This document shows positions 5,510 to 6,219 of a stretch of 6,219 bases of DNA, in pieces. The stretch comes from Xanthobacteraceae bacterium (GTDB lineage Bacteria; Pseudomonadota; Alphaproteobacteria; Rhizobiales; Xanthobacteraceae): NCBI GenBank assembly GCA_030043175.1, contig JASHYD010000653.1:1-6219 (forward strand), in the 5' to 3' direction. Under the pieces are notes generated by a model. It saw nothing but the letters and a program-made list of their open reading frames with translations. It made no database searches and was not told where the DNA came from. Position 1 is the first letter of the stretch. Every line of letters begins with the position of its first letter. The position numbers were made by a program, and so were the translations under genes.

Positions 5510-5902
5510 ATGCCGACCTATGTCACCGCGCCGCCGGCCGCGTCGTCCGAAATCGCCCTTCGTCACTTCGAGGACATGCTCGCCTTCGAGACCGACTGCT
5601 GGGATGTGCACGAAAGCCTGAGGTCAGCTAACCACGACTTCATCGTCGTCGACGTTCGCGGGCCGAATGCGTTCGCCAAGGGGCACGTGAGAGGAGCGAT
5701 TAACATCCCGCACCAGGAGATCACCGCTGAGCGTATGGCTCAGTACTCGACTAACAAGGTATTCGTAGTCTACTGCGCCGGCCCTCATTGCAACGGCGCC
5801 AACAAGGCGGCCGTTCGCCTCGCGCGCCTCGGTCTGCAGGTAAAGATGATGATCGGCGGCGTGAGCGGCTGGCTCGACGAAGGTTTCTCGCTGGTGACCT
5901 GA
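5510..5902 (+). CDS. Single-domain rhodanese (sulfurtransferase)
   Basis: A 130-residue rhodanese that would carry a persulfide on its active-site cysteine and pass sulfur to an acceptor such as cyanide or a thiol; it should be cytosolic as no signal peptide is seen. The rhodanese core starts at about residue 42 with FIVVDVRGPNAFAKGHVRGA (44-63, CH2A-like) and NIPHQEI. The active-site loop is VYCAGPHCNGANKAA (87-101) with catalytic C89 and a second C94. The domain ends with the family hallmark IGGVSGWLDEGF (115-126). The first 40 residues form a helical lead-in typical of the subgroup found next to FtrA-like regulators (from memory). The ATG at 5510-5512 is set by GGGAG seven bases upstream; the same frame stays open far upstream, but that part only mirrors the regulator gene on the other strand. 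Divergence from the regulator implies that it is the main target. The physiological sulfur donor is not known. Confidence 0.94.
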   Translation: MPTYVTAPPAASSEIALRHFEDMLAFETDCWDVHESLRSANHDFIVVDVRGPNAFAKGHVRGAINIPHQEITAERMAQYSTNKVFVVYCAGPHCNGANKAAVRLARLGLQVKMMIGGVSGWLDEGFSLVT

Positions 5903-5951
5903 TGCCATGACGGCCGACAGTCGAGCCTGCCATCTGTGCGACACTCGACGG

Positions 5952-5995
5952 GCCGCCTGCGCTGCGGACTAGGCGGCAGCGTGCGATGGCACGCT
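5952..5995 (+). terminator. Two tandem hairpins downstream of the rhodanese gene
   Basis: GCCGCCT (5952-5958) pairs with AGGCGGC (5971-5977) over a 12-base loop. AGCGTGC (5978-5984) pairs with GCACGCT (5989-5995) over GATG, starting at the very next base. GTCGAG/CTCGAC (5920-5925 and 5944-5949) precedes them. They lie 50-95 bases after the stop codon and could end transcription or protect the 3' end. No T-run follows, so a classical intrinsic terminator is not proven. Confidence 0.35.
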
Positions 5996-6219
5996 CGACA
6001 GCGCAAAATCAGGTGATGTCAAACCGGGGGCTGACCCATCCGCAGAAGCAGTTTATTGGGATAGAAATCGGGCGCGCCTCGCTGTAGGTGGGGGGTTTCC
6101 GTTCCTGCTCTTTCGATTGCAAGACGGGTTCACAGTCCCACCCTGGCTCACGGTTCCCGAAGCCCCCCTATAATCCCGGACGGCCAGATTTCCCAGGTCC
6201 GGTTTGAAACCTTGGCTTT
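5996..6219. other. Right-end stretch without a recognisable gene
   Basis: With the hairpins before it, the region after the rhodanese gene (5903-6219) has no intact gene. From 6016 a plus frame starting ATG (MSNRGLTHPQKQF...) meets TAG after about 24 codons. The same frame then shows FPKPPYNPGRPDFPGPV before TGA, and the opposite strand is also partly protein-like but broken by stops. A perfect TATAAT (6169-6174, plus) has no good -35 partner. It may be intergenic repeat or mobile-element debris; I cannot name it. Confidence 0.3.

Noticed and set aside
6121..6150. GGTTCACAGTCCC resembling a tRNA T-arm
   Set aside because: The flanking bases do not form the five-pair T-stem, and no acceptor stem, anticodon arm or D-arm is found around it.
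6144..6174. Promoter built on TATAAT at 6169-6174
   Set aside because: No acceptable -35 hexamer occurs at 16-18 bases upstream, and no gene starts inside the window downstream of it.

Overview
The window looks like a piece of an alphaproteobacterial chromosome, most likely a soil or plant-associated member of the Hyphomicrobiales (Bradyrhizobium/Mesorhizobium-like). The reasons are the high G+C content (about 60% by eye), the codon use, and the type of gene neighbours. This placement is inference from style, not from a marker gene. No convincing new defence, mobile or RNA system is visible. It reads as an accessory region of single enzyme genes separated by rather long, partly decayed spacers.

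Left part, minus strand (1-3025). Read in the direction of transcription, an M20-family amidohydrolase (1865-3025, TTG start) is followed after 464 bases by a serine O-acetyltransferase, cysE (597-1400). After 137 more bases comes the first 153 codons of a metallo-beta-lactamase-fold hydrolase (1-459) that runs off the window. The cysE product keeps all expected active-site residues but stops at ...GDG, without the C-terminal isoleucine that normally docks into cysteine synthase. A hairpin lies in its leader.

Middle (3026-3748). This stretch has no intact gene. It holds a probable promoter for the amidohydrolase, a degraded remnant of a GFA-type (glutathione-dependent formaldehyde-activating) zinc protein on the minus strand, and a 41-codon plus-strand frame for a small one-helix membrane protein broken by a TAA. 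A GC-rich hairpin that could be its terminator follows.

Right part (3749-6219). A GNAT N-acetyltransferase (3749-4285, plus) converges on a GlxA/FtrA-type AraC-family regulator (4439-5416, minus). The regulator is divergent from a single-domain rhodanese (5510-5902, plus) across a 93-base shared promoter region, so the regulator probably controls the rhodanese. Tandem hairpins follow the rhodanese, and the last 220 bases contain no recognisable gene.

Taken together, O-acetylserine synthesis (cysE), an M20 deacylase, a GNAT acetyltransferase and a sulfurtransferase could fit a cysteine or organosulfur salvage theme. The genes are on different strands and not in one operon, so this is only a hypothesis.
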